Below are positions 10,503 to 18,668 of a DNA stretch of 33,302 bases, piece after piece. The stretch comes from a virus: positions 1-33,302 of the IMG/VR virus record IMGVR_UViG_3300025276_000102. One strand, 5' to 3'. Numbering within the stretch: position 1 is the first letter of the stretch; each line of letters starts with the position of its first letter. The translations under genes were made by a program, and so were the position numbers. The notes under the pieces are model-generated. The model saw only the letters and a program-made list of their open reading frames with translations. It had not been told where the DNA came from and made no database searches.

Positions 10503-11590
10503 TGTGTTAATCTAGCTACTTGTCCACTACTCTTGTGGTGGAGAAACGCTTCACAAGCCTTAGGAGCTCCTGTAAAGCCTTTTCTTGAGTGCCAACTATC
10601 AGCAGAAGAAGGAGACCTCATATATTCTACAGTAACTCCTATATAGTCTTTAGCGTCTAGCCATTTATGTTTTACTTTGTGATGTATGTGATGCAAATAC
10701 CAGTAACGATGAGTCGTACACGACCAATCTTTAGGATTTTCTTGAGCCATTAATAAAGGAAGGTTTTCCATTTTCGCACCGTCTCCGTGCTCTAGTCCTA
10801 TTAAATTAGTTCCATAAACATAATACTTTCGGTGAGAAACTCCTATATCAAACCTAACATCTTTAGCATTTCTAAACCAACTTTTTAAAGTATGTGCCAG
10901 GTGAAAACCGCTTTGATAATCGTGATTACTCATACTATGAAGAATATCTACAGGTGCAATTTCTCTCAGTATTTCTACGCACTTTACATATAACATTAAA
11001 GCAACTTCATAATGTTCCCACCATTTACCATCAGTATCTTGATGAGTACCTTTTGTTGTAGTATTATAAACGGAGTCTATATGGAGTATATCGTTACCTA
11101 TACAAAATAAAACCTTATCAATAGAAAAACCTTTTGCTTTATGAACGAGCCCTGCTACACCTTCCAAAACTCTATCTACTGCAGTTTCACAATCATAACT
11201 GTCTCCAGTCTCCACTTCATTAGCATACTTTCCTATATGAATATCAGCAGGATTTACAACTAACAAATGGTCTCCGTGTATTTTAGATTTAATTTCATAG
11301 GTAGGAGCATAGTTTTCTATATAATCGTTAATCTTTTTGAAAATTTGATTTTCATCATAACCTAGATTTTCTTTAGTAACAATAGAAAAACGTAATTCAC
11401 CAGACATACTTTGCCAATGCTTTACACTTACTACATCGTTTTTATTTATTCCTCTGTCCTTTAGATGAATATCTAAAGCTGTGTTCCCATTTATGTTATC
11501 TACTGAATCTCCTCTGTGCTCATTAATAATATCTACCTCATCGGCACTTAACCTTAGTCGTTTTCCTCCGTATTTGGTTGAGTCAGTCAT
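10493..11590 (-). CDS. Calcineurin-like metallophosphoesterase
   Basis: This 365-aa protein carries the metal-binding motifs of the binuclear metallophosphoesterase superfamily in order: D116-x-H118, G165-N-D167, S221-N-H-D224 (the GNH[DE] box), H268-G-D and a His cluster at H300-H304. Such enzymes cleave phosphodiester or phosphomonoester bonds. In phages with this layout they sit among replication genes and are thought to act as nucleases or nucleotide phosphatases; the substrate cannot be read from the sequence. The first 110 residues are a separate N-terminal region without a motif I recognise. It is the last gene of the minus-strand early block. Its start codon abuts the stop of the 62-aa gene, and its end overlaps the plus-strand tiny gene by 10 nt. 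Confidence 0.85.
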   Translation of the reverse strand: MTDSTKYGGKRLRLSADEVDIINEHRGDSVDNINGNTALDIHLKDRGINKNDVVSVKHWQSMSGELRFSIVTKENLGYDENQIFKKINDYIENYAPTYEIKSKIHGDHLLVVNPADIHIGKYANEVETGDSYDCETAVDRVLEGVAGLVHKAKGFSIDKVLFCIGNDILHIDSVYNTTTKGTHQDTDGKWWEHYEVALMLYVKCVEILREIAPVDILHSMSNHDYQSGFHLAHTLKSWFRNAKDVRFDIGVSHRKYYVYGTNLIGLEHGDGAKMENLPLLMAQENPKDWSCTTHRYWYLHHIHHKVKHKWLDAKDYIGVTVEYMRSPSSADSWHSRKGFTGAPKACEAFLHHKSSGQVARLTHYF

Positions 11591-11779
11591 TTATATTTCG
11601 TCTTCCACCGATTCTTTTAAAGAATTTAAAGTTTTAATTATGCGTGAAGATTCACTTTTTACTTCTTGATACTCTCCGTCAACAAAACTTTCGTAGATGA
11701 CTTTCAAAGAGTCGTGGATTTCGTTCATCGTGTAATTGATGAATTTCAGCTTATCCTTTTCGACTCCTTTACTTCCCAT
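11591..11779 (-). CDS. Small acidic helical protein (62 aa), unknown
   Basis: I do not recognise this protein. It is predicted to be largely helical, with heptad-like spacing in residues about 10-55, and ends in an acidic tail (SVEDEI). Its stop is immediately followed by the start of the metallophosphoesterase gene, so the pair is probably translationally coupled. A structural or adaptor role is possible but unproven. Confidence 0.65.
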   Translation of the reverse strand: MGSKGVEKDKLKFINYTMNEIHDSLKVIYESFVDGEYQEVKSESSRIIKTLNSLKESVEDEI

Positions 11780-11812
11780 TTATGTTAATGACATATTCTT
11801 TCTTGACGTGGT

Positions 11813-12229
11813 TTAGTCTATTGTTAGACGGCTTACTTCCAAAGATAATAATTTATTTGTATTTTCCAATTTTTTCAGCATAATAATTAATTCTGGTTTA
11901 CTTAAGTTTCTAATCTCTTCGTCTTTACAACTAAAAAGTTCCACACATTTTTCGTATTTGATTTGTAAATTACGGTCATATTTTAATAACCAATCAATTG
12001 ATTTACAATAATGAATTATACTAGCGTGATTCTTTAAAATAGATTTTCCTATATTTAAAAAAGAATATTTTCTATCTCTTAAAATTTTAGAATAAATCAT
12101 CCTTGCGTTTACAATTTCTCTGTTTCTTTTTTTAGAAAGAATGTTTACCCTGCACACTTGGTTCACAATACTTCGCAAAAGATATGGAGGATTAAAACTT
12201 ATATTCTGTTCTGATTGTTTCATCTTCAA
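11813..12229 (-). CDS. Stand-alone DnaA domain IV-like DNA-binding protein (copy 1)
   Basis: This 138-aa protein has residues about 20-90 that follow the DnaA C-terminal DNA-binding domain: a helix with VNQVCRV, then NAR (41-43) where DnaA has its VARPRQ helix, then IGK and the signature-like N67-H-A-S-I-I-H73, which parallels DHTTVLH of DnaA. The AAA+ ATPase and domains I-III are absent. The last 45 residues form a separate helical region. A second, shorter homologue is at 19068-19370. DnaA domain IV recognises the 9-bp DnaA box, so this may bind host or phage origin sequences, compete with host DnaA, or regulate transcription. The 5' end overlaps the upstream gene by 38 nt; Met3 is an alternative start. 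Confidence 0.7.
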   Translation of the reverse strand: MKMKQSEQNISFNPPYLLRSIVNQVCRVNILSKKRNREIVNARMIYSKILRDRKYSFLNIGKSILKNHASIIHYCKSIDWLLKYDRNLQIKYEKCVELFSCKDEEIRNLSKPELIIMLKKLENTNKLLSLEVSRLTID

Positions 12230-12551
12230 TTAAAATAGTTTTATTTAATATATGGTCTAAATAAGTGTCTGCGTCTGTTTCGTGAATAGAAATAAATAAA
12301 GGTGTTTCTTTTTCTTGTTTTAAATATTCAATTTCAAAAAAAATAGCTGGTTGAGTTTTTATTACACCTCCTACTCCTTGAGTCCATCCGTCTAGTTCTG
12401 GAAGAGCTTCTGCGTTAAAATCCATTAATATAGCAATAGGAACGCTTTTTTTAATAGGAAATTCTCGTAATTGTTCTAAAAATTTATCATCTACATCATA
12501 AGGTTTAATCTTATCCTCCTCTGTAAACTTCTGTTTTAAACCCATATTCAT
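12192..12551 (-). CDS. Unknown protein, 119 aa
   Basis: I do not recognise this protein. It is acidic, mixed alpha/beta in appearance, with no membrane segment. The ATG at 12551 makes it overlap the VRR-NUC gene by 41 nt. The overlapping bases carry a strong GGAGG-like stretch just before an in-frame ATT codon, but no alternative ATG lies nearby. It also overlaps the DnaA-IV-like gene downstream. Its position between a nuclease and a DNA-binding protein suggests a DNA-metabolism accessory role, inferred from context only. Confidence 0.65.
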   Translation of the reverse strand: MNMGLKQKFTEEDKIKPYDVDDKFLEQLREFPIKKSVPIAILMDFNAEALPELDGWTQGVGGVIKTQPAIFFEIEYLKQEKETPLFISIHETDADTYLDHILNKTILIEDETIRTEYKF

Positions 12552-12753
12552 TTAATTCTTTTAGTCTGTACTCTTGTAAGATAGATAGTCTACCATTAGG
12601 TTTCTTTATTTCACTAAACAAAACTTCACTTCCTCGTGGGATAGCTATAACATCTGGAATACCGTTTTTATTAGTTTTAATTAACTTTAAAACATAGTAT
12701 CCTTGTGCTTCTAATTCTTTTATTCTTTTGGCTTGTATCTGCTGCTCTGTCAT
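12511..12753 (-). CDS. VRR-NUC family nuclease
   Basis: This 80-aa protein matches the minimal VRR-NUC fold of the PD-(D/E)XK superfamily. G31-I-P-D34 supplies the metal-binding aspartate, E48-x-K50 the E-x-K motif, and Q60 the conserved glutamine in the following helix. Stand-alone phage VRR-NUC proteins are about this size and are related to Holliday-junction and flap nucleases; branched-DNA cleavage during replication or recombination is the likely role. The start lies 1 nt from the stop of the SF2 helicase gene, suggesting the two are made together. Confidence 0.85.
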   Translation of the reverse strand: MTEQQIQAKRIKELEAQGYYVLKLIKTNKNGIPDVIAIPRGSEVLFSEIKKPNGRLSILQEYRLKELNEYGFKTEVYRGG

Positions 12754-12754
12754 A

Positions 12755-13984
12755 TTACAAATTTAAGAAATCTCTTTTAAAATGATTTAAAGTATAATCT
12801 TTCTTTTTAGAAACAGCTTTATAAATTTTGTGTTCAATTCCTTTTGCCGCAAATATCCAGTATACATTGTTTTTTAATCTATCTTTAGTTGTCATCCTAT
12901 CCCTTGATTGCCAGTACGATGTAGCAGAAAAATCTATATTATAATAAACTAAACATTCTGCTTTACGTAAAGAAATACCTTCTCTTCCACTTACAATTTG
13001 CAGAGCAATTGATTTATCTGTAGAATTAAATTCTTCTAAGTCTGTAGTTACACTTTCCTTATAAACTTGAGTAATAGCACTTAGTTCTGCTTTAAATTTA
13101 TAAAAGATTCCTATTTTTTTATTATTAAACTTTTCTTTTATGTATTCAGCCTTGCTTAAATCTAAAACTTGAGAATTTCCTGACTCAAATTTAACGGTTC
13201 CAGAATACAATTGGTGAATTTTACTCATTAATTTTACTGCAGTATCACCTAATATTACTTCTTCTTTACCTTGCACAACTAAATTTTTCTTTAAAGTATT
13301 TATAATAGAATACGTAGTGTCTTTTAACTTCACTTCTAAAAACTTCTCTGTAGTAACAACTTTAAATCCTGCTTCAGCTTGAGTATAGCTAATCGTGTAT
13401 GGTTGCATTTTTTCTAATATACTAGGCTTTCCTCCACCGTATTGCCTAATAGACATTCCTCCTATTGGTCTTATAGTTACCTTAACATAATCATCACTAA
13501 ATCTATAAAAGTTTTTATATCTCGAAAAAGGATTGTATGGTATTCCGTATACTTGATGATACATTTGACTATAAGATTCTGGAGTTGGAGTTCCAGATAA
13601 TAAAATTACTTTTGGGTTAGAATACTTTAAAAGTTCTTTTACTTGTTTAGCTCTCTTACTTGGTTTAGGGTAAGCCCCCATAGAGTGAGCCTCATCACAA
13701 ATTATCATATCCCATTTTACTTTAGGTAACTTATGAATACTTTCATAGTTTATTGCCTGGAAGCTATAGCCTGGAGTTAATAAGTTATAATCACTTTCGA
13801 TAGACGAAATAGCTTTTTTTTTCGTTATAAACAAAACCTTTTTACATTTAAGTTTTTCTGCTATACCTAAACTTGTAAGGGTTTTACCAGTCCTAACTTC
13901 CATAGTTAAATAAACGAATCCTCTGTCTTTAACTATTTTAGTTCCTGCAATTATAATTTCCTTCTGATATTCTCTGAATTCCAT
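12755..13984 (-). CDS. Superfamily 2 DNA helicase (SNF2/DEAH-like)
   Basis: A 409-aa, two-lobed SF2 helicase or translocase. Motifs in order are: Q-motif-like FREYQKE at the N-terminus, Walker A T32-G-K-T35, Walker B D97-E-A-H100, motif III S130-G-T132, motif V around VSGREGISL (331-339) and motif VI QSRDRM (359-364). The short spacing and the REGISL/QSRDR pair resemble compact SNF2-like phage helicases. Such enzymes remodel DNA or protein-DNA complexes using ATP. It is packed between the 83-aa gene (34-nt overlap) and the VRR-NUC nuclease, in the replication and recombination cluster. Confidence 0.9.
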   Translation of the reverse strand: MEFREYQKEIIIAGTKIVKDRGFVYLTMEVRTGKTLTSLGIAEKLKCKKVLFITKKKAISSIESDYNLLTPGYSFQAINYESIHKLPKVKWDMIICDEAHSMGAYPKPSKRAKQVKELLKYSNPKVILLSGTPTPESYSQMYHQVYGIPYNPFSRYKNFYRFSDDYVKVTIRPIGGMSIRQYGGGKPSILEKMQPYTISYTQAEAGFKVVTTEKFLEVKLKDTTYSIINTLKKNLVVQGKEEVILGDTAVKLMSKIHQLYSGTVKFESGNSQVLDLSKAEYIKEKFNNKKIGIFYKFKAELSAITQVYKESVTTDLEEFNSTDKSIALQIVSGREGISLRKAECLVYYNIDFSATSYWQSRDRMTTKDRLKNNVYWIFAAKGIEHKIYKAVSKKKDYTLNHFKRDFLNL

Positions 13985-14202
13985 TTAGGTAGTTCTTTAT
14001 TTATTAAGTCACATTTTTCATACTCTTCATTTAATATAAAATAATCTAACATTGTAATTAAAAGTTCTTTAGAATAAGGATGAAAAGGGTCGTGAGCAAA
14101 ATAATAATGACGTGAATTTATTATTGTCTCTTCATCTTCTTCTTCAAATAAAACTTTGTAAGAGTTTCTAATAGCAATATCAAATATGTCAGAATCATCC
14201 AT
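13951..14202 (-). CDS. Small acidic protein (83 aa), unknown
   Basis: I do not recognise this protein. It is acidic (a run of Glu and Asp near residues 20-26) and contains a His/Tyr/Phe-rich stretch at about 31-43. Its start is adjacent to the stop of the primase-helicase gene and its end overlaps the SF2 helicase gene, so it is probably translated together with both. Confidence 0.65.
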   Translation of the reverse strand: MDDSDIFDIAIRNSYKVLFEEEDEETIINSRHYYFAHDPFHPYSKELLITMLDYFILNEEYEKCDLINKELPKWNSENIRRKL

Positions 14203-16617
14203 TTAAAATTCTAATTCATTTTGTGGAGTTTCTTTTTCTTTAATTATTATCCATCTTCCATTCATATCTCTGCCTTCTACTGGAATTTGACCACTATAAA
14301 ACAAAGCATATGCTGATAGCCATTTGTTAAACTTCGTTCTAGAAATAGTAAGTTTAGATTTAGGAGCGTAATCTGGGTTGTCCTCAATAAATTCTTGATA
14401 AAGATAGTTTTTATATATCCTCTGTTCTGTAATTAACTTTCTATTAGTTTCTTGTCCTTTAAGTAATCCACACCATTCTATAAATTCGTGACTTGTTTCA
14501 GCAGACAGATGCCTTACTGCTAAGTTTACAAATGAAGATTTTATAAGTCCTTCGTTTAAATGTAGTTGCAAACAATAAACCATATAGTTATCAAAGATGC
14601 ACCATTCGGCATCATCCCAATCTCCAAACATTAGTTTACCAAATTCATCTATAGGAGAATAGTTCTTATTGTAATGCTGATGTAGTTCTATCTCCCACTT
14701 TCTTCTAGAATGTGAGTTACCACTACCTTTTAACGCATAGTTGGTTGTGATGGCTACTTTAGGAGACTTAGCAAAAGGAATTATGATAGCATCTTTGTTT
14801 TTCTTTTCGAGGGTTAAAGATTCTGTAATTACACTAAACAATCTTTCAAATTCAAAATGTTTTTTTACATCATCAAAACAAAGTATTTGAGTATCTGCAG
14901 ATACCGTTTGATAAGCAAAAGACCTTTCAAAATTAAAAGACTTACCATCTATAAATACTAATTTTTTCATTTGTTTTAAAGCATTCATAAACAATCCTTT
15001 TCCAGTTCCTCCTTCTGGGTTGTCTGATATTATCTCATCATTAAGAATTACTGCTGGAGAAAAAGATAAGTTTTTGTATCCGTGCATTAAATAACCAATC
15101 GTGCTTTCCATAGTGGCTACTCTGCCTATATCTTGTCCACAAATATTAAAAACAAATTGTTTGTAATCGCAATCGTTTACTTTACATATAGTAAATATCC
15201 TGTCAATTACCTGTTCTCTCCAGACGTAACCTCCTAAATCTATGTAGTCTATTGGTATAAGTTCATTCTCAGTAATTTTTACTGCACAATTTCTATAATA
15301 TAAATACGCCTCTTTCTTAGTGTCTCCTATAAAGTAAATATCAATAGTAGCTAATAGAGTTAAGAATTCATCTTTAAAGAATCTTGTGTGGTCAGCAAAG
15401 TAATTGTAAATAGTTAAGTCCTCTAACTTCAACAAGGAGTTTAATATAAAATCTTTTATTTCTTTTTCGGATGTGTGGTCTATAAGATTGTTTGATACCT
15501 TAACAAAAACATAGTTCCTTCCTCCTTCTGGACAATACTTGTAAAATCCGTTGTCCTCTAAATATTGTTTAAAAAGTATGTGTACTATCTTGATAACACC
15601 TTTATTAGACTTTGTCCAAAATACCTGATGTTTATTGTCCTCATCGGCTCTTTCTAAGACTGAGTTAATTACTTCGGTATCAATGTTGTCATCTTCTAAT
15701 TGACACCGAATCTCATTTTTTGGTACACCTTGCCTTAATTTGTTTTTAACTTCTGTAATTCTGTCATTATCTTCATAGTACTTTGTTCCGTGATTGTGAG
15801 TGTGTGAATAAGCTGACCTTATGGTTCTAGCTATTTCATTGTTATTAAAATCTTTGGTAGAATATTGACTTAAGATGTGTGAAGCTAAACTTTCGTGAAC
15901 ACCATAATCATTAAAGGCAGAGGCTAAAACATAAGTATGCTGGTTTCTCTGTCCTTCGCTCATTGGGAATTTTTTCTCCCACCATCTAACTAAAATTTCT
16001 ACTATTTTATTCTCATCTGTTATAGGGATAGTTAAAGGGTCTACGTGCTTTTTAACTTCTTTATATTCTACTTCAAGTATCTCATCCCATATTTTACTAT
16101 CTGGGTTGCTATATAGTAAAGGGTCATAGCTTTCATAACAGACTCTTGAGATATTCTTAGACGTTGTGTCAAAATATTCTGAATTAAAATGTTTTTGGAG
16201 TGATTGAAAATAGTTAACGTGGTTGTCTTTGTCTCTAGGTACCTTAACTAAAACCTTAAGCCCATTTCCAGAGGGTGAAATAAAAACTGCGAACACATAA
16301 GGGTTGTTAGCTATGTTAGCCTTATCCTCCAACATTGTCTTTACCTTTGGGTAGCCATCAAAATCTAAACATATTAAGCCAGAGTGGTCTGTAAGGCTCG
16401 TGTCAAGCCTTTTATTAAACGTTCCAGAGAAACAAATAGCTGGTAACATTTTTTTTAATTCATTTCTTTTTGTCTTATTCTTTTCTTTTCTAATCCTTTG
16501 TACTAATTCTTTTGAGGCTCCAGTAGTTTTAATTCTATCTAAGCTAACTGATACATCTACGTGGTAAGGAGTGGTTGTTTCTTTTATGTTCTGGAATATT
16601 GTGATTGTGTATGTCAT
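14203..16617 (-). CDS. Primase-helicase (VirE_N/AEP primase plus DUF5906-type helicase)
   Basis: This 804-aa fusion primes and unwinds DNA. The N-terminal VirE_N-type region carries the catalytic D85-F-D87 of the archaeo-eukaryotic primase fold, SPSGNGLKV (114-122) and the RVCYESYDP stretch at 158-166. Residues about 200-330 look like a primase C-terminal linker. The helicase half resembles the DUF5906/SF3-like phage and plasmid helicases: Walker A G536-G-T-G-K540, Walker B ILCFDD (578-583) and a sensor-like TTN near 624-626. This arrangement is common in Bacteroidota mobile elements and phages. The gene is preceded by a promoter and a phased TATGTC repeat array, one copy of which overlaps the start codon, so it is probably tightly regulated. 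No separate replicative polymerase lies in the window. Confidence 0.9.
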   Translation of the reverse strand: MTYTITIFQNIKETTTPYHVDVSVSLDRIKTTGASKELVQRIRKEKNKTKRNELKKMLPAICFSGTFNKRLDTSLTDHSGLICLDFDGYPKVKTMLEDKANIANNPYVFAVFISPSGNGLKVLVKVPRDKDNHVNYFQSLQKHFNSEYFDTTSKNISRVCYESYDPLLYSNPDSKIWDEILEVEYKEVKKHVDPLTIPITDENKIVEILVRWWEKKFPMSEGQRNQHTYVLASAFNDYGVHESLASHILSQYSTKDFNNNEIARTIRSAYSHTHNHGTKYYEDNDRITEVKNKLRQGVPKNEIRCQLEDDNIDTEVINSVLERADEDNKHQVFWTKSNKGVIKIVHILFKQYLEDNGFYKYCPEGGRNYVFVKVSNNLIDHTSEKEIKDFILNSLLKLEDLTIYNYFADHTRFFKDEFLTLLATIDIYFIGDTKKEAYLYYRNCAVKITENELIPIDYIDLGGYVWREQVIDRIFTICKVNDCDYKQFVFNICGQDIGRVATMESTIGYLMHGYKNLSFSPAVILNDEIISDNPEGGTGKGLFMNALKQMKKLVFIDGKSFNFERSFAYQTVSADTQILCFDDVKKHFEFERLFSVITESLTLEKKNKDAIIIPFAKSPKVAITTNYALKGSGNSHSRRKWEIELHQHYNKNYSPIDEFGKLMFGDWDDAEWCIFDNYMVYCLQLHLNEGLIKSSFVNLAVRHLSAETSHEFIEWCGLLKGQETNRKLITEQRIYKNYLYQEFIEDNPDYAPKSKLTISRTKFNKWLSAYALFYSGQIPVEGRDMNGRWIIIKEKETPQNELEF

Positions 16618-16697
16618 TGTATGTCGTTTGTATGTCGGATTTATGTCGATTAAATTTAGATAATTGTTTGATTGTCAAGGGTTATGTCGTTTATGTC
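16610..16697. repeat. Phased TATGTC repeat array, copy 1 (upstream of primase)
   Basis: Six copies of TATGTC on the plus strand begin at 16610, 16620, 16631, 16642, 16683 and 16692. The spacing is 10, 11, 11, 41 and 9 nt, close to whole helical turns. The first copy overlaps the primase start codon. The 41-nt gap contains the best primase promoter. A reverse copy (GACATA) is at 16787-16792. The same 11-11-41-9 spacing recurs at 26925-27002. Confidence 0.7.
16651..16678 (-). promoter_or_regulatory. Candidate promoter for primase-helicase
   Basis: On the minus strand TTGACA (16678-16673) is followed after 17 nt (counted from TTG) by TAAATTTA (16658-16651), one base from TAnnTTTG. It lies inside the gap of the TATGTC array, with repeats on both sides, as expected if the array is an operator. 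Confidence 0.45.
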
Positions 16698-16800
16698 ATA
16701 TAATTACTTGTTTTAGTATAAAATAAAAACATAAATATAATTATTATTTTCTATTATAAGTACAAAAAATGTTTATTTGTCATATCGACATAAAATAAAA

Positions 16801-16826
16801 CAAAAAAAAAGAGCCGTATACGACTC
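16801..16826 (-). terminator. Intrinsic terminator
   Basis: On the minus strand GAGTCG-TATA-CGGCTC forms a 6-bp stem (one G-U pair) followed by nine T (16810-16802). The plus strand would have a C-A mismatch, so it works best for minus-strand transcripts. It ends the transcript coming from the SSB-like gene and the structured RNA at 16834-16920. Confidence 0.75.
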
Positions 16827-16833
16827 TAATTTT

Positions 16834-16920
16834 AATAAGAGGAGGTAACAATAATAAATTAAATGAATGCTCTTATACATCCGTTAAAGTTAGTGGGATA
16901 ATTCCCTACCTCCTCTTATT
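16834..16920 (-). ncRNA. Candidate structured RNA, copy 1
   Basis: A perfect 14-bp inverted repeat (16834-16847 and 16907-16920) closes a domain. Read on the minus strand it contains hairpin 1 (16906-16895, GGGA/TCCC), a 12-nt linker, hairpin 2 (16882-16865, 5-bp stem with a G-U pair, loop containing TAAGA) and an AT-rich strand. The same order, the same linker length and the TAAGA loop recur at 19546-19634 with different stem bases. It lies in the 3' region of the SSB-like gene, just before a terminator. It matches no RNA family I can name. Confidence 0.5.
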
Positions 16921-16925
16921 CTTAC

Positions 16926-17168
16926 TTAAAATGGTAAGTCCTCATCTGCTTTTTCCTCTGGCTTTACTTCTTCTTTTACATAAGGGTCACTTAGCTTAAG
17001 AGAAAAGAATTTTCCTTTCTGTCCATCTTTTACCCATCCTGCTATTTGTTGCATTTTTCCGTCTGGTAACATAATTTGACCAGAATAATCTGGTTGGTTG
17101 TTTTCTGGAGTTTTGTTTGAGTTTTTAAATAAACTTCCATTTCCTGCTTTGTGTTCGTAATCTGACAT
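16926..17168 (-). CDS. SSB-like small protein with acidic DLPF tip
   Basis: This 80-aa protein has a compact core with GWVKDGQKGKFFSLKLS (44-60), which reads like part of a small OB-fold strand set, and an acidic tail ending DEDLPF. An acidic tail ending in PF is the hallmark by which single-stranded DNA-binding proteins recruit replication partners. At 80 aa it is far shorter than bacterial SSB (about 170 aa), so it may be a minimal phage SSB or an SSB-tail mimic. It lies between the exonuclease/annealing pair and the primase, which suits that role. The assignment is by motif and context only. Confidence 0.55.
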   Translation of the reverse strand: MSDYEHKAGNGSLFKNSNKTPENNQPDYSGQIMLPDGKMQQIAGWVKDGQKGKFFSLKLSDPYVKEEVKPEEKADEDLPF

Positions 17169-17169
17169 A

Positions 17170-17337
17170 TTAATTTATTTTAATTGTTTGTTCCAATTGG
17201 TCTATGGTTGCGATAATAATATTGTCTTTATCATCTTTACTATCTGCGGAAATTGGAACTTCAAGCCACATAATAGTATTTTTAGGTGTTAGTCTAGGTA
17301 ATTTATTTAGCCAAGACTTTAGTTTTTTTAATAACAT
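17170..17337 (-). CDS. Small protein (55 aa), unknown
   Basis: A 55-codon ORF starting MLLKKLKSWL exactly fills the space between the stop of the RecE-like gene and the start of the SSB-like gene, with 1 nt on one side and none on the other. The N-terminus is an amphipathic basic helix and the middle is acidic. It has no recognised domain. The tight packing supports it being real. Another 55-aa ORF at 19351-19518 also starts MLLK. Confidence 0.6.
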   Translation of the reverse strand: MLLKKLKSWLNKLPRLTPKNTIMWLEVPISADSKDDKDNIIIATIDQLEQTIKIN

Positions 17338-18081
17338 TTATAAAGTTTTTTTAATATAATACGTATCAATATTGTTTGTTGGGTTGTTACCATAATAAGT
17401 ATTGTAGACATCAATAGCCTCCTCTACGTAGGTTTTACCTAATTCTAAGAATTCTTTACCACAATCAAACCATCCTAATTGACCAGTAGTTTTTTCTATA
17501 ACTAAAAAAACAAGAGGTTTACCAAATAGTTGTTGGTAAATATAGGCTTGTGAACAATAGTAGTATTTCCATTTAGCATTGTAACCAAAAGCATCTAAGT
17601 TGCTAGTAGTTTTTATATCAATAACATTATTGGCGGTAATAATATCTGCCTTACCTTTCCACAACACACCTCCTATTTCTCTTATCATAGGAGTCTCGTA
17701 GCTAATTGCTGATGTTATTTCCATATTAAAGTCCATATTCTTAGTTATAATACTTTTAAGTTCTATAACTTCATCTGCTTCTTTTTGCAACAGTGCTACC
17801 TCTATATTATGTTCCGCTATAAATTCTTTATAAATTTTTGTACTACGAGACGCAGAATCGCAAATTGGAAATTCCACAGATTTTTCTGGCTCTAATATAA
17901 GCTGATGAAAGTATCTTCCATAAACAAAGTTCTTGTTGTCTGGACGTGGAGTTCTAAATTGTTTGGGATTATTTAAAAGAGTACCTATATCAGAGTTAGA
18001 TAAGTAATTCTTACCTATTCCATCATAATATTCTTTATCATCTTTGAGTTTTTCTATAACTGCTTTTTCAAATTCATTCAT
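17338..18081 (-). CDS. RecE-like PD-(D/E)XK exonuclease
   Basis: This 247-aa protein resembles the RecE/YqaJ-like exonucleases (PDDEXK_1/DUF3799 group). Near the N-terminus is YLSNSDIGTLLNNPKQF, typical of the family, then FVYGRYFHQLILEP with H59. The catalytic core follows as G143-K-A-D146 and D155-I-K157, then a QAYIYQ helix (178-183). These enzymes resect double-stranded DNA 5' to 3' and feed the single strand to an annealing protein. The next gene downstream of it is SSB-like, and the gene upstream (1-nt overlap) is a putative annealing protein, so this is an exonuclease/annealase recombination module. Confidence 0.8.
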   Translation of the reverse strand: MNEFEKAVIEKLKDDKEYYDGIGKNYLSNSDIGTLLNNPKQFRTPRPDNKNFVYGRYFHQLILEPEKSVEFPICDSASRSTKIYKEFIAEHNIEVALLQKEADEVIELKSIITKNMDFNMEITSAISYETPMIREIGGVLWKGKADIITANNVIDIKTTSNLDAFGYNAKWKYYYCSQAYIYQQLFGKPLVFLVIEKTTGQLGWFDCGKEFLELGKTYVEEAIDVYNTYYGNNPTNNIDTYYIKKTL

Positions 18082-18668
18082 TACTTCTTAGTTTTAAAAA
18101 GGTTAGAAACGTTTTCTTTTACTTCGTTAGTAATGATGTAATCGTTATCGGCTAACATTTTTAAAGCATTAGGTAGGCTTTTTATTTTTTGATTAGCAAT
18201 GTAGCTTAACATTTTAGGTATATCAATAACTTCTTTAGTCCCCTTTTGGTCTAAGTCTACTATAACTGTTGTAGATTTTTTAGGTAAAGATTTTTTAACT
18301 GGAGTAGATACTGGCTTATCGTTTAGCTTCCAGTTTGCACTTTCTTCATAACTAGCTACCGCATTATCCACACCTATTCCAAAGTTACCCAATGCCCTGC
18401 CCCAAGCGGATGTTTGACAATTTTCTACATAATTCCCTTTGTTTATAAAAGATGATGCAGATTCTTCAAAAGCTATCCCATCAGCGACAATAAAGCCACT
18501 GGTCTTATCTATAATTTCTGCTTTTAACAATATACTATCTGATGTGTGAGACAATACGTTTGTTACTAGTCCGTACTCGTGTTGATAGGTTTTTCTAAAA
18601 TGCTTAAGTCTTTCTTTAACTTCAACGTAAGCCTTTCCTTTAATACTGATTGTTTTTAATTTAGTCAT
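18081..18668 (-). CDS. Putative Erf/Rad52-like single-strand annealing protein
   Basis: In this 195-aa protein residues 9-110 follow a pattern common in phage proteins beside RecE-like nucleases: KGKAYVEVKERLKHFR, a strand pair with LLKAEIIDK, ADGIAFEE (62-69), then ENCQTSAWGRALGNFGIG (82-99). The last motif is reminiscent of the E..SYARRYAL helix of Erf-type recombinases. The C-terminal third is a linker followed by a helical region. Annealing of complementary strands is therefore likely, but the family identity is inferred from pattern and from the neighbouring exonuclease. The stop overlaps the exonuclease start by 1 nt. Its leader contains repeated CAAA before the ATG. Confidence 0.65.
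   Translation of the reverse strand: MTKLKTISIKGKAYVEVKERLKHFRKTYQHEYGLVTNVLSHTSDSILLKAEIIDKTSGFIVADGIAFEESASSFINKGNYVENCQTSAWGRALGNFGIGVDNAVASYEESANWKLNDKPVSTPVKKSLPKKSTTVIVDLDQKGTKEVIDIPKMLSYIANQKIKSLPNALKMLADNDYIITNEVKENVSNLFKTKK

Larger units (their letters stand above)
16618..16925. other. Non-coding gap of 308 nt before the primase gene
   Basis: No gene is visible here. From left to right it contains the TATGTC array with the primase promoter, an AT-rich stretch with a reversed GACATA, the intrinsic terminator and structured RNA copy 1. Confidence 0.7.

Noticed and set aside
11481-11669. A plus-strand ORF opposite the metallophosphoesterase start
   Set aside because: It is antisense to two well-packed minus-strand genes and its translation has no recognisable features.
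12505-12530. A GAGGAGG Shine-Dalgarno-like stretch before an ATT codon in the 119-aa gene
   Set aside because: ATT starts are very rare and Bacteroidota hardly use Shine-Dalgarno signals; the purines encode Glu-Glu-Asp in frame. The ATG at 12551 is kept.
18364-18372. A perfect DnaA box (TTATCCACA)
   Set aside because: A single copy inside the annealing-protein gene, where it encodes part of a conserved segment (VDNA). Without a cluster it is most likely chance.
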